This document shows positions 1 to 7,703 of a stretch of DNA of 64,000 nucleotides, one piece after another. Origin of the DNA: UBA4744 sp963717135 (GTDB lineage: Bacteria > Actinomycetota > Acidimicrobiia > Spongiisociales > UBA4744); the NCBI GenBank assembly GCA_963717135.1, contig CAVQVN010000002.1:186001-250000 (forward strand), given 5' to 3'. Position 1 is the first letter of the stretch. Each line of letters opens with the position of its first letter. The position numbers were made by a program, and so were the translations under genes. The notes under the pieces were generated by a model that had not been told where the DNA came from, made no database searches, and saw only the letters and a list, made by a program, of their open reading frames with translations.

Positions 1-765
1 GCATGGGTTGGAGAGGGTCGCAGCCCGGCTACCCGTGTCCGAGCCGAGCGCGCCAAGCTGCATGAAGTCTCATCATTGGCAGCCGGCGTCGCCCCAGCCG
101 AGGTAATCGTCTCGGTGTGTCCGCCTGCCGCGGCGGCCGACGTGGCGACTTCAGTGGGTCGTCTGGGCTTCCGGGGCATCTACCTGGACGCCAACGCGGT
201 GTTTCCGGACACGGCGCGACGGATGGGCTCGAACTTGACCGCCTGTGGAGCCACGTTCGTAGACGGGGGTATCGTCGGTCCCCCGGCAGACCAGGCCGGG
301 ACAACCCGCCTCTACCTGTCGGGCCCGGGATCAAGATCACTGGCCGACCTATTCGATGGTTCGTTGGTTGACGTGCGGGTAGTCGGTCGGCAACCGGGTG
401 CCGCCTCAGCAGTCAAAATGTGTTTCGCGGCTTGGACCAAAGGGACTACCGCCCTGCTGTTGGCGATACGCGCTCTGGCTGATGCCGAAGGCGTCACCGA
501 CAACCTTCTCGACGAGTGGGCGGCGTCCATCCCGGAACTAGTGGAAAGATCCGAACAGGTCGCCCGCAGCGGACTGAAGGCCTGGCGGTTTGCGCCGGAA
601 ATGGAAGAGATCGCGGCAAGCTTCGAATCGGTCGGTCTCCCGGCAGGTTTCCACGATGCCGCAGCGGAGATTTACCGACGCATGGCGGGACTCAAGGATT
701 CCAGCCCCTCCCCAACCCTTCAGCAGGTGCTCCCTCTCCTTCTTGGAGGGCCGTCGGCCGATTGA
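1..765 (+). CDS. 6-phosphogluconate-dehydrogenase-like NAD(P)-binding oxidoreductase, 5' end outside window
   Basis: The frame is open from base 1, so the gene is cut by the window edge and the N-terminal dinucleotide-binding fold is incomplete. Visible parts are the later Rossmann strands (IVSVCPP, GIYLDANAV, FVDGGIVGPP) and an all-helical C-terminal region of the DUF1932 type after about window residue 135, with the SAVKMCFAAWTKGTTALL helix that carries the catalytic-type Lys of beta-hydroxyacid dehydrogenase relatives. The substrate cannot be told. A TTG at 76 could be misread as a start, but upstream codons from base 1 continue the same fold. It converges on the ROK kinase with an 86-base gap. 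Confidence 0.75.
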   Translation, partial: AWVGEGRSPATRVRAERAKLHEVSSLAAGVAPAEVIVSVCPPAAAADVATSVGRLGFRGIYLDANAVFPDTARRMGSNLTACGATFVDGGIVGPPADQAGTTRLYLSGPGSRSLADLFDGSLVDVRVVGRQPGAASAVKMCFAAWTKGTTALLLAIRALADAEGVTDNLLDEWAASIPELVERSEQVARSGLKAWRFAPEMEEIAASFESVGLPAGFHDAAAEIYRRMAGLKDSSPSPTLQQVLPLLLGGPSAD

Positions 766-851
766 GCTCGGAACCCCGATTCAAGAATCCCCGAGTAACC
801 CACCTCAGTGAGTCCCAGCGTCGATGGAGATCCTCTTGATGGCATTCCGGC

Positions 852-1739
852 TCACCTTCGCTCCTCGAAAGCATCCCGGGCCAGGGCAATGGCGCCGATC
901 AGTCCGGCGTCCTGACCGAGTGTGGGGGCCACCAGGTAGCCGTCCAGGTCTGCGGGGGAAGGACCGTAGCCCGCCAGGCGTTCCTTCAAGTACTTCCGCA
1001 CCAGTCCAAGTAGGCCGGGCTGCTGCATGACTCCCCCGCCCAGAATGATCCGTTGCGGCACAATGGTGTATGTGAGGGTCCTCATCCCCTGGGCGAGGTA
1101 GCGCGCCTCCAGATCCCAGACTTCCGGTCGGGCGCTCAACTCTGATCCCGGTCGCCCCCATCGAAGACGGATGGCGGGGCCGGCGGCCATCCCCTCCAGA
1201 CAATTCCTGTGAAACGGACAGCTCCCAGGGTACGTATCGCCCTGTTCCCGTTCCATGCCGACATGGCCCATCTCGGGGTGCCCCCGATTGTGAAAGGTAC
1301 GACCGTCGCGCAGTACCGCTCCCCCCAACCCGGTTCCGACTGTCACATAGACGAAAACCTCAAGACCGCGGCCTGCCCCCCACCACCCTTCTCCCAGGGC
1401 AGCTCCCCCCACATCCAGATCGATCACTGCGGGGAGGCCCAGATCGGATTCAATCCGGGACTTGATGTTGGCACGGCTCCATCCAGGTTTCGGCGTGTCG
1501 GTTATGAACCCGTACGTGTCCGAAGACGGATCGAGATCGAGCGGTCCGAACGAGGCAATCCCGACGGCGGCCACCGGCAGACCGGTGCCCCGAATGAACT
1601 CGATGCAAGCACCGATCGTCTCATTGGGATCAGTGGTAGGGATAGTGACATCGGTAATCAGGTCTGGTGACCGGCCAATCGCCACTCGCCATTTCGTGCC
1701 CCCCGCTTCGATGCCCGCATACAGAAGCTGTGGTTCCAC
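852..1739 (-). CDS. ROK-family sugar kinase (fructokinase-like)
   Basis: Cytosolic ATP-dependent sugar kinase of 295 residues, the usual ROK length. The N-terminal phosphate-binding loop GIEAGGTKWR lies at residues 9-18 and a second nucleotide-binding loop, VTVGTGLGG, at about 132-140. A zinc-site cluster with H154, C174, H177 and C180 (GSCPFHRNC) is typical of ROK fructokinases. The GTG start has an AAGGA Shine-Dalgarno 7 bases upstream. It lies downstream of the DrrB-like permease on the same strand and 2.6 kb from a sugar-uptake locus, so a role in sugar phosphorylation is likely. Specificity for fructose rather than another hexose is inference. Confidence 0.85.
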   Translation of the reverse strand: MEPQLLYAGIEAGGTKWRVAIGRSPDLITDVTIPTTDPNETIGACIEFIRGTGLPVAAVGIASFGPLDLDPSSDTYGFITDTPKPGWSRANIKSRIESDLGLPAVIDLDVGGAALGEGWWGAGRGLEVFVYVTVGTGLGGAVLRDGRTFHNRGHPEMGHVGMEREQGDTYPGSCPFHRNCLEGMAAGPAIRLRWGRPGSELSARPEVWDLEARYLAQGMRTLTYTIVPQRIILGGGVMQQPGLLGLVRKYLKERLAGYGPSPADLDGYLVAPTLGQDAGLIGAIALARDAFEERR

Positions 1740-1817
1740 ATGCCATCCTTTCGACTACATGACAGTAGCTACCCGCCAAATCCTCATTCAATCAGGCGGG
1801 GAAAGGGCCCTGAACGG

Positions 1818-2711
1818 TCAGCTCACCGTTTTGCGATACACGCGAATTGCCAGCGGCACGAAGATGATCATGATGGCCAGCGCCCAGCCAAGAGAAAGCA
1901 GAACCTGGCCCTCCACCGTGGGAGCATTGGCTACCGCTTGAGCGAGTTGATCCGCATTCATCCCCGGCACGTAATCGGCCAGAGCCTCGCGGCCCAGCAT
2001 CAGACCTCGCAGGGCGTTCACGGTTACTGTGATGGGCTGGTTGACCGCGAATCCTTGTAGCCAGGCCGGCATAGTGTCGGTCGGTACAAACACCGAACTG
2101 GCGAACACCAGGGGGAACACCGGCAGAAAGACCGCCGATTGGGCAGCTTCCGGGTTCTTCACGGCCAGCCCGATGGTCGCCATTATCCACGACAATGCGT
2201 AGGAAAACACCATTGCGACCGCCAGACCCGCCAGGAAGGCGATGAAGTTGGTCTGGTATCGGAAACCCATCAGGAAACCCATCGCCACCATGAGTCCGAT
2301 CACAAAACCGTTGCGAATCACATCCGAGAGGGTCCGGCCCGCCAGCACCGCCGACCGGGCCATCGGCAGCGATCTAAACCTATCGATCACCCCTTTGGAC
2401 AGATCCTCCGTAAGGCCGAGCGCAGTCTGACCGGCCCCAAAGGCCGCCACCTGAATCAGCAGGCCGGGTAGCAACCAGTTGATGTATTCACCCTGGGCAA
2501 TTGGCGGAATAGCTCCGCCGATCGCACCGCCGAAGACATAGTTGAACAACAATAAGAACATCACCGGTTGGACGGTGGCGAAAATCAAGAGCTGGGGAAG
2601 TCTGATATTGCGAAGCAAGTTCCGCCGGGTGATGACCGCGATGTCCTTGAGAGCGTGACTCGGGCTGATCCGGGTATGACGGGCAGTTGATGTTTGCGTG
2701 GCCGTTGTCAT
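1818..2711 (-). CDS. ABC-2 type exporter permease, DrrB-like
   Basis: Integral membrane subunit of an export ABC transporter, 297 residues with about six hydrophobic segments after a roughly 40-residue cytoplasmic N-terminus. The segment with GYALG-like helices and the conserved ABC-2 loop before the last membrane span (residues about 200-235, FVPTDTMPAWLQGFAVNQP) fit the daunorubicin-resistance DrrB family. The start overlaps the stop of the ATPase gene by one base (TGATG), so both are translated from one message. The family exports lipids, antibiotics or other hydrophobic compounds; the cargo here cannot be named. Confidence 0.85.
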   Translation of the reverse strand: MTTATQTSTARHTRISPSHALKDIAVITRRNLLRNIRLPQLLIFATVQPVMFLLLFNYVFGGAIGGAIPPIAQGEYINWLLPGLLIQVAAFGAGQTALGLTEDLSKGVIDRFRSLPMARSAVLAGRTLSDVIRNGFVIGLMVAMGFLMGFRYQTNFIAFLAGLAVAMVFSYALSWIMATIGLAVKNPEAAQSAVFLPVFPLVFASSVFVPTDTMPAWLQGFAVNQPITVTVNALRGLMLGREALADYVPGMNADQLAQAVANAPTVEGQVLLSLGWALAIMIIFVPLAIRVYRKTVS

Positions 2712-3721
2712 CAGACGGAGCTCCTCTCTCGACGCCGCCGGCGTCCCCGTTTTCTGGTTGATTCCCGCTCGGCTTCAGCCTCGGCTGCCCCACGTCCGGT
2801 CAACGTCAGGAAAACGTCGTCCAAGGTCGGCTTGTGGAGCGCCACGTCCTGAGCGGTGATCCCGGTCTCGTCGAGGCGCCTTACCACTTTCAGCAGCGTC
2901 TGGGATCCTTCCGGGGCAGGGAGCCGGATGGTCTTGCGGGTCCCCTCGAAGGTTGCCTCGCTCGAGATGGCGCCCATCGCTTCGAGGGCCCGAGTCCGAT
3001 CTTCATCTGCGACATGCAATTCGATCACCGAACCACCCATCTTGTCCTTCAGTTCGTCGCCGGAACCTTGCGCAATGAGTTTGCCCCGATCGATCACGGC
3101 GATTCGATTGGCCAGCTGGTCTGCTTCCTCGAGGTATTGGGTAGTGAGCAATACCGTCGTGCCGGCGGAGATGAGATCCCGGATCAGGTCCCACAGGTCG
3201 AGCCGGCTCTGGGGGTCGATTCCGGTTGTCGGTTCGTCGAGAAAGAGGATCTCCGGCCGACCGACCAGAGAGGCGGCCAGGTCGAGTCGCCTCCGCATCC
3301 CTCCCGAGTAAGTTCGGACGGTTCGGTCGGCGGCCTCATCGAGGTGGATCCGGGTCAGAAGCTCATCGGCCCGCCGCCGGGACTCGTCGGCCGAGAGATT
3401 GTAAAGACGGCCGACCATCTCGACGTTCTCGCGCCCCGTCAAGTAATCGTCCACCGCGGCGAACTGACCGGCCAAACCGATGTGATTGCGGGCTGCCACA
3501 GGGTCCTTGCGGACATCAATGCCGGCCACCTCGGCATATCCGGAGTCGGCCTTGAGGAGTGTGGTCAAGACACGGATGAGCGTCGTCTTGCCGGCACCAT
3601 TAGGGCCGAGCAATCCGTAGACGATGCCGGGTTCGAACTCCAGGCTCACATCGTCGAGGGCTCGCACGGTTTCGCCGAACGTCTTGACGACGTTTTCCAC
3701 GCGCACGATGGGTCCATTCAT
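2711..3721 (-). CDS. ABC transporter ATP-binding protein, DrrA-like
   Basis: Nucleotide-binding subunit of 336 residues that pairs with the adjacent DrrB-like permease. It shows Walker A GPNGAGKTT (about residues 39-47), signature YSGGMRRRLDLA, Walker B ILFLDEPTTGIDP and an H-loop replaced by TTQYLEEAD, which is normal for this family. The C-terminal extension after about residue 230, with a DVALHKPTLDDVFLTLTG motif, is the DrrA regulatory tail. The very C-terminus is Arg-rich. A GGAGAG Shine-Dalgarno precedes the ATG. The thioesterase gene lies 122 bases upstream on the same strand. Confidence 0.9.
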   Translation of the reverse strand: MNGPIVRVENVVKTFGETVRALDDVSLEFEPGIVYGLLGPNGAGKTTLIRVLTTLLKADSGYAEVAGIDVRKDPVAARNHIGLAGQFAAVDDYLTGRENVEMVGRLYNLSADESRRRADELLTRIHLDEAADRTVRTYSGGMRRRLDLAASLVGRPEILFLDEPTTGIDPQSRLDLWDLIRDLISAGTTVLLTTQYLEEADQLANRIAVIDRGKLIAQGSGDELKDKMGGSVIELHVADEDRTRALEAMGAISSEATFEGTRKTIRLPAPEGSQTLLKVVRRLDETGITAQDVALHKPTLDDVFLTLTGRGAAEAEAERESTRKRGRRRRRERSSV

Positions 3722-3843
3722 TCAGGTGTCCTCTCTCCATCTTCGAAAAATGTCGCGGCGAACGACCGCTCTCTCACCAAAGCAGATTGCGAGCTTACCT
3801 CGCCGACCGAGTTACCGATTGTGTTCGCTTGGTGGTCGAAAGG

Positions 3844-4284
3844 TCACGGAACCGGCTCAGGCGGTAGCGATGCTCCGATGGTCTGCGGATCGGTCAGATT
3901 GTGCAGCCTCACCTGGCCGCGCGCCAGGAGGACCCCATCACCAGCCCTGGTTATCTCCACATGCCACACCTGCTGGCTACGGCCCTGGTGGATTGGCGTG
4001 GCCGACGCCCGAATCTTGCCGGCCCGATGCGACCGGAAGAAGTCCGTCGTATTGGAAACGCCCACCGCCCCCGGGATGCCTTTTTCCATGGCATACACGG
4101 CGCCCCCGATGGAAGCGGCGGTCTCCACGAGCGTGCAGTAGATGCCCCCGTGCACGATCCCGTAGGGCTGATGGTGCCGATCGTCGATCTCGAGGCTCAC
4201 CACACAGCGGTCCGGACGAGCTTCTTCAATGGCGACGCCTATCAAATGGTCGAATCCGCCCGAAGGGTTTGTGTGGGTTTCCAT
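3844..4284 (-). CDS. PaaI-type hot-dog fold thioesterase
   Basis: 146-residue acyl-CoA thioesterase-like protein. The hot-dog helix motif GIVHGGIYCTLVETAAS is present, with the His-Gly-Gly used by PaaI and 4-hydroxybenzoyl-CoA thioesterase relatives, followed by the FFRSHRAGKIRASATPIHQGR beta-strand region. I chose the ATG at 4284 because the longer frame upstream has an unrelated basic composition, and a GGGAG Shine-Dalgarno lies about 12 bases before this ATG. The gene is divergent from the GH97 glycosidase and leads towards the DrrA/DrrB pair. The physiological thioester is unknown. Confidence 0.8.
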   Translation of the reverse strand: METHTNPSGGFDHLIGVAIEEARPDRCVVSLEIDDRHHQPYGIVHGGIYCTLVETAASIGGAVYAMEKGIPGAVGVSNTTDFFRSHRAGKIRASATPIHQGRSQQVWHVEITRAGDGVLLARGQVRLHNLTDPQTIGASLPPEPVP

Positions 4285-4381
4285 GTGACTGACACTCTCC
4301 CGTCGTTGATCGACCAAGAATAGGGGTCGAATCAGGGCCTTCGGGTACGTTGCTACGATCCTTCCGTTCATAGAGGAAATC

Positions 4382-6271
4382 GTGGAGTCAATCCTGATTC
4401 TGGAAAGCCCGAACCGACGGCTTCGCATCGAGATCAACACCGACGCCTCTTCGTCCGGCCGCCCGGGAGAGCTCAGCTACTTTGTCCGGTTGGATGGGCG
4501 ACCGGTGCTGCAATCCTCGCGACTCGGCTTGCGGAGAGCCGACCAGGACTTTTCCACCGTGACCGTCGTCGCAATCTCGCCGGCCGCGGCCGTAACGGAG
4601 GAGTACAGCCTGCTCTATGGAAAGAGGCGCTCCCAACTCTCGCACGCCACCCAGTCCACCATCCACTGCCGGGCACCCGGCGGTGCGCCTCTCGACATTG
4701 ACTTGCGTGCCTACGACGACGGCGTGGCTTTCCGGTACCGGTTCCCCAACCATTCCTCCGCCCTTCACACCGTCACCGAGGAATTGACCTCGTTCAACTT
4801 CGCTGTTGCGGGCCGGGCCTGGATCCAAGAGCATGATCTACCCGGGTGGGCAACTCCCGCCTACGAGGCTGCCTACCAAAGTGGGATCACCATCGGCACA
4901 CCGACCGATATGGCCTCGTGGAACCTGCCGGCCCTGTTTGAGACCGGAGACACCTGGGTCCTCCTCGCCGAGGCCGACCTCTCCCCCGCCTATTTTGGAG
5001 CTCACCTGGGGAACCCGGACGACCGGGAGTACCGGATTTTCACACCTCACCCGGAAGAAGGGATGGGAATTGGGTCGATCGAGCCCCACAGCCCCTTGCC
5101 ATGGGTAACCCCCTGGCGAGTGGTGGTCGTCGGTGACACACTGGCAGCGATCGTTGAGACGGACCTCATCACCCATTTGAGCCCGCCCAGCCGGATCGAG
5201 GACACTTCCTGGATTCATCCCGGCCGGGTTTCTTGGAGCTGGTGGTCGGATAGGTCCAGCCCTCAAGCCCTCGATCGTGTTGAGCCTTTCGTCGACTTGG
5301 CGGCGGAGCTGGGCTGGGAGTACACGCTTCTCGATGCCCACTGGAGTGTTCACCCGGACGAGGCAATTGAGCGGTTCGTGAGCTCCGCTCGCGAGAAAGG
5401 CGTCGGGGTGTGGCTCTGGTACAACTCCGGGGGTCCCAACAACGAGGTGATGGAACAACCTCGAGACCGCATGTACGAACCAGAGATCCGTCGGGCCGAG
5501 TTCGCCAAGCTGAAAACCTGGGGGGTCGCCGGTGTCAAGGTCGACTTCTTCCACTCCGACAAACAAGCCGGCATTCAGCTGTACTGGGACATCCTGGCCG
5601 ACGCCGCCGAGCAAGAGATCATGGTCAATCTCCACGGTTGCACGGTGCCGCGAGGGTGGAGGCGTACCTGGCCCCATCTCATGACGATGGAGGGCGTCCG
5701 CGGCGCCGAACAATACGGTTTCGACGAGCATTTCCCGGAGGTGGCGGTCTGGCACAACACGATCCTGCCCTTCACGCGCAATGTGGTCGGACCCATGGAT
5801 TACACGCCGGTCACCTTCGGCGACTTCCTGTTCCCGCACCACACCACCAACGGCCATGAACTGGCCCTGGCCGTGGTCTATGAGTCTGGTCTCCAGCACT
5901 ACGCCGACGGCGTGGAGTCCTATCGCGGCACACCCGTCTACGTTCAGGAATTGCTTCGCGACGTCCCGGCCGCCTGGGACGAGACACGCTTCGTCGACGG
6001 GTATCCGGGCGAGTTCGTCGTCCTGGCCCGGCGGATCGACTCAAGGTGGTACCTGGCCGGCATCAACGGTTTGAAGGAAACGCGAACGCTCGACCTGCCC
6101 CTCGAGTTCCTCACCGAACCTTCGACAGCACTGATTGTGACCGACGCCGAAGATGGAACCTGGCGATCCGAGAGCGGATCGTTCGAACCGTCGGATCGAC
6201 TCGAGTTGACCATGCACGCCGCCGGCGGGTTCCTAGCGCGGCTCGAGCCTGTGCCAGGTACTGAGTACTAG
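4382..6271 (+). CDS. Glycoside hydrolase family 97 protein, probable retaining alpha-glycosidase
   Basis: 629 residues with the three-part GH97 layout: N-terminal beta-sandwich (about 1-255), TIM barrel (about 256-520) and a short C-terminal beta domain. Recognisable blocks are SWWSDRSSPQALD, GVWLWYNSGG, GVAGVKVDFFHSDKQ, VNLHGCTVPRGWRRTWPH and EGVRGAEQY. D388 (KVDFF) matches the nucleophile of retaining GH97 enzymes. The two Glu bases of inverting SusB-type members are absent: N348-S349 stands where the HHET Glu would be, and G419 follows His418. No signal peptide is seen, so the enzyme probably acts in the cytoplasm on imported oligosaccharides. The start is GTG. The stop codon lies inside the direct repeat flanking the insertion sequence, and the protein ends normally. 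Confidence 0.85.
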   Translation: MESILILESPNRRLRIEINTDASSSGRPGELSYFVRLDGRPVLQSSRLGLRRADQDFSTVTVVAISPAAAVTEEYSLLYGKRRSQLSHATQSTIHCRAPGGAPLDIDLRAYDDGVAFRYRFPNHSSALHTVTEELTSFNFAVAGRAWIQEHDLPGWATPAYEAAYQSGITIGTPTDMASWNLPALFETGDTWVLLAEADLSPAYFGAHLGNPDDREYRIFTPHPEEGMGIGSIEPHSPLPWVTPWRVVVVGDTLAAIVETDLITHLSPPSRIEDTSWIHPGRVSWSWWSDRSSPQALDRVEPFVDLAAELGWEYTLLDAHWSVHPDEAIERFVSSAREKGVGVWLWYNSGGPNNEVMEQPRDRMYEPEIRRAEFAKLKTWGVAGVKVDFFHSDKQAGIQLYWDILADAAEQEIMVNLHGCTVPRGWRRTWPHLMTMEGVRGAEQYGFDEHFPEVAVWHNTILPFTRNVVGPMDYTPVTFGDFLFPHHTTNGHELALAVVYESGLQHYADGVESYRGTPVYVQELLRDVPAAWDETRFVDGYPGEFVVLARRIDSRWYLAGINGLKETRTLDLPLEFLTEPSTALIVTDAEDGTWRSESGSFEPSDRLELTMHAAGGFLARLEPVPGTEY

Positions 6272-6275
6272 GTAC
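6265..6275 (+). repeat. Left direct repeat of IS insertion (GTACTAGGTAC)
   Basis: An 11-base sequence identical to 7682-7692. It contains the GH97 stop codon. The flank holds further GTACT-type repeats, so the true target duplication could be shorter than 11 bases. Confidence 0.65.
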
Positions 6276-6282
6276 TGGTAGA

Positions 6283-6338
6283 CCGCCAGGAGATCGTTCC
6301 TGGTTTGTAGGGGGTTTATGTCCGCCAGGACATCGTTC
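6283..6338 (+). repeat. Duplicated left IS terminal repeat
   Basis: Two 17-base copies: CCGCCAGGAGATCGTTC at 6283-6299 and CCGCCAGGACATCGTTC at 6322-6338, one mismatch apart, starting 39 bases from each other. The inner copy overlaps the transposase stop. Confidence 0.75.
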
Positions 6339-7593
6339 ACGCGTGGTTGTAGATGCTGTTGTGGTGGGGCGGGTAGGGGGCTTCGATGGTGTTGTGGTGG
6401 ATTGGGTAGTGGTGGGCGATGAGGGGTTCGCCTTGATGTCTGATGTTGAGGATCGAGTCGGCTGTGGTGATGGATGCGGTGACCAGGGTTCCGTCTTCGA
6501 GGCTGGGGGTTGTCCATCGGGTGCGGGCGATCAGGATGGTGTTGTTCTCGACGCGTCGGAGGAAGGTGATCCGTCCTTGACTGAGGAGAATCTGGAGGTT
6601 CCCGTTACGGTCGAGGTGGTCGGTGAGTATCGCCGGTGGCGGCCAGCGGAGCGTGTCGCGCAGGTTGTTGATGTGTTCGGCTGGGTATCGGGTGCCGCAG
6701 ATGGCGGGATCGAGGATGGGGCGTTGATTGTTGAACCAAGTGCATGCCAGGTTCGAATAGTGCTTTACGTCGTTGAGGGTGTTGCAGTGGTGCCTGGTGA
6801 TGGTTCTCTCTTGCCAGAGATTGTTGACACGTTCGACAGTGTTGGTCCACCCCAGTTCACCTGGCGGTGAGACGACCACCTCGACCCCAAAGAACAGACA
6901 AGCCCGGGTCCAGAGTGTCCACGGGTTGTTGGGATGGGTGGTCTTGATGAAGGCGTTGTCAACGCTGATCGCCTGGGGGATTGACAGAGCCGGCCAAGCG
7001 TCTTCGATCAGGAACCGAACAGCGTTGAGAACCGTCCGACGTGGATATTGGCCGGCGGTGATGCCTTGGGAACCAACATCGCACACTTGGAGCGAGTTGA
7101 ACACGAACCCGCCTTGGAGATAACGGTTTTGGATCCAGTCAGCTTGCTGCCAGACACCCGGGACCGACCCGACTTTGGGGAGTGGCAATACCGGCACCGT
7201 CGACCGGGCCCGCTTCTTTCGGGGTCGGGTCCGGCCTGCCCTATTGAGGATCCTTTCGATCGTCCGCTCCGACGGAATCGGATCGATCCTGTCGCGTTCC
7301 ATTGCAGCAAGGATCGACATCCCCCCGATCGATGCCACTGGATCATTCTCAAGGCGATCCCGGTAGGACAAAACCAACTCGACGGTGTCCGATCCGGTAG
7401 CGGTTGGTGAATGACCGGGAGCCTTCGAGCGATCCTCGATCCCTTCACCAGCTCCTGATCGATGTTTCCATTTTGACAGCCAGCGACGAGACCGACGGAC
7501 AGCTTCAGCGGCATCGGCCACCGTCCACCCCTCCTCGATCAGCTTCAACGCATACCGGCGACGCTCCACTTCCGAGTCGAATCCACCCACCAC
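6337..7593 (-). CDS. IS481-family DDE transposase
   Basis: 418 residues from the chosen GTG. An N-terminal helix-turn-helix (about residues 8-50, WTVADAAEAVRRSRRWLSKW) precedes an rve integrase core with D in QQADWIQ, D in ISVDNAF and E in TVERVNNLWQERT, the expected DDE triad. The frame has no stop or frameshift, so the enzyme may be active. The GTG at 7593 is preceded by AGGGAGG with six-base spacing; a TTG at 7620 would add nine residues. The stop codon overlaps the inner left terminal repeat. Confidence 0.85.
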   Translation of the reverse strand: MVGGFDSEVERRRYALKLIEEGWTVADAAEAVRRSRRWLSKWKHRSGAGEGIEDRSKAPGHSPTATGSDTVELVLSYRDRLENDPVASIGGMSILAAMERDRIDPIPSERTIERILNRAGRTRPRKKRARSTVPVLPLPKVGSVPGVWQQADWIQNRYLQGGFVFNSLQVCDVGSQGITAGQYPRRTVLNAVRFLIEDAWPALSIPQAISVDNAFIKTTHPNNPWTLWTRACLFFGVEVVVSPPGELGWTNTVERVNNLWQERTITRHHCNTLNDVKHYSNLACTWFNNQRPILDPAICGTRYPAEHINNLRDTLRWPPPAILTDHLDRNGNLQILLSQGRITFLRRVENNTILIARTRWTTPSLEDGTLVTASITTADSILNIRHQGEPLIAHHYPIHHNTIEAPYPPHHNSIYNHA

Positions 7594-7632
7594 ACGAACC
7601 CTCCCTGACGATCCACACAATCATCCAGGGAG

Positions 7633-7674
7633 GAACGATGTCTTGGCGGAAACATGAGAACGATCTCCTGGCGG
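7633..7674 (-). repeat. Duplicated right IS terminal repeat
   Basis: Inverted counterparts of the left repeats: the outer copy at 7658-7674 is identical to the left outer copy when reversed. The inner copy at 7633-7649 has one further mismatch (CCGCCAAGACATCGTTC). The copies are 25 bases apart, less than at the left end. The inner copy lies just upstream of the transposase start. Confidence 0.75.
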
Positions 7675-7681
7675 TTCGCCA

Positions 7682-7692
7682 GTACTAGGTAC
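7682..7692 (+). repeat. Right direct repeat of IS insertion (GTACTAGGTAC)
   Basis: Identical to 6265-6275 and followed by a further TAGGTACT unit before the MalG stop codon at 7704. Confidence 0.65.
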
Positions 7693-7703
7693 TAGGTACT
7701 CTG

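Larger units (their letters stand above)
6276..7681. mobile_element. Intact IS481-type insertion sequence, 1406 bp
   Basis: Terminal inverted repeats read TGGTAGACCGCCAGGAGATC at the left and TGGCGAACCGCCAGGAGATC when the right end is reverse-complemented; both continue with GTTC. One DDE transposase gene fills the element. The 11-base flanks GTACTAGGTAC are identical, as expected for a target duplication. It sits between the convergent GH97 and MalG-type genes without breaking either. Each end also carries an inner copy of the terminal repeat. Boundaries rest on matching ends and flanks, not on comparison with a database element. Confidence 0.8.

Noticed and set aside
2834..4141. A 435-residue plus-strand frame opposite the DrrA gene
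   Set aside because: It is antisense to DrrA and the thioesterase, which have full motif sets; the translation has no recognisable domain.
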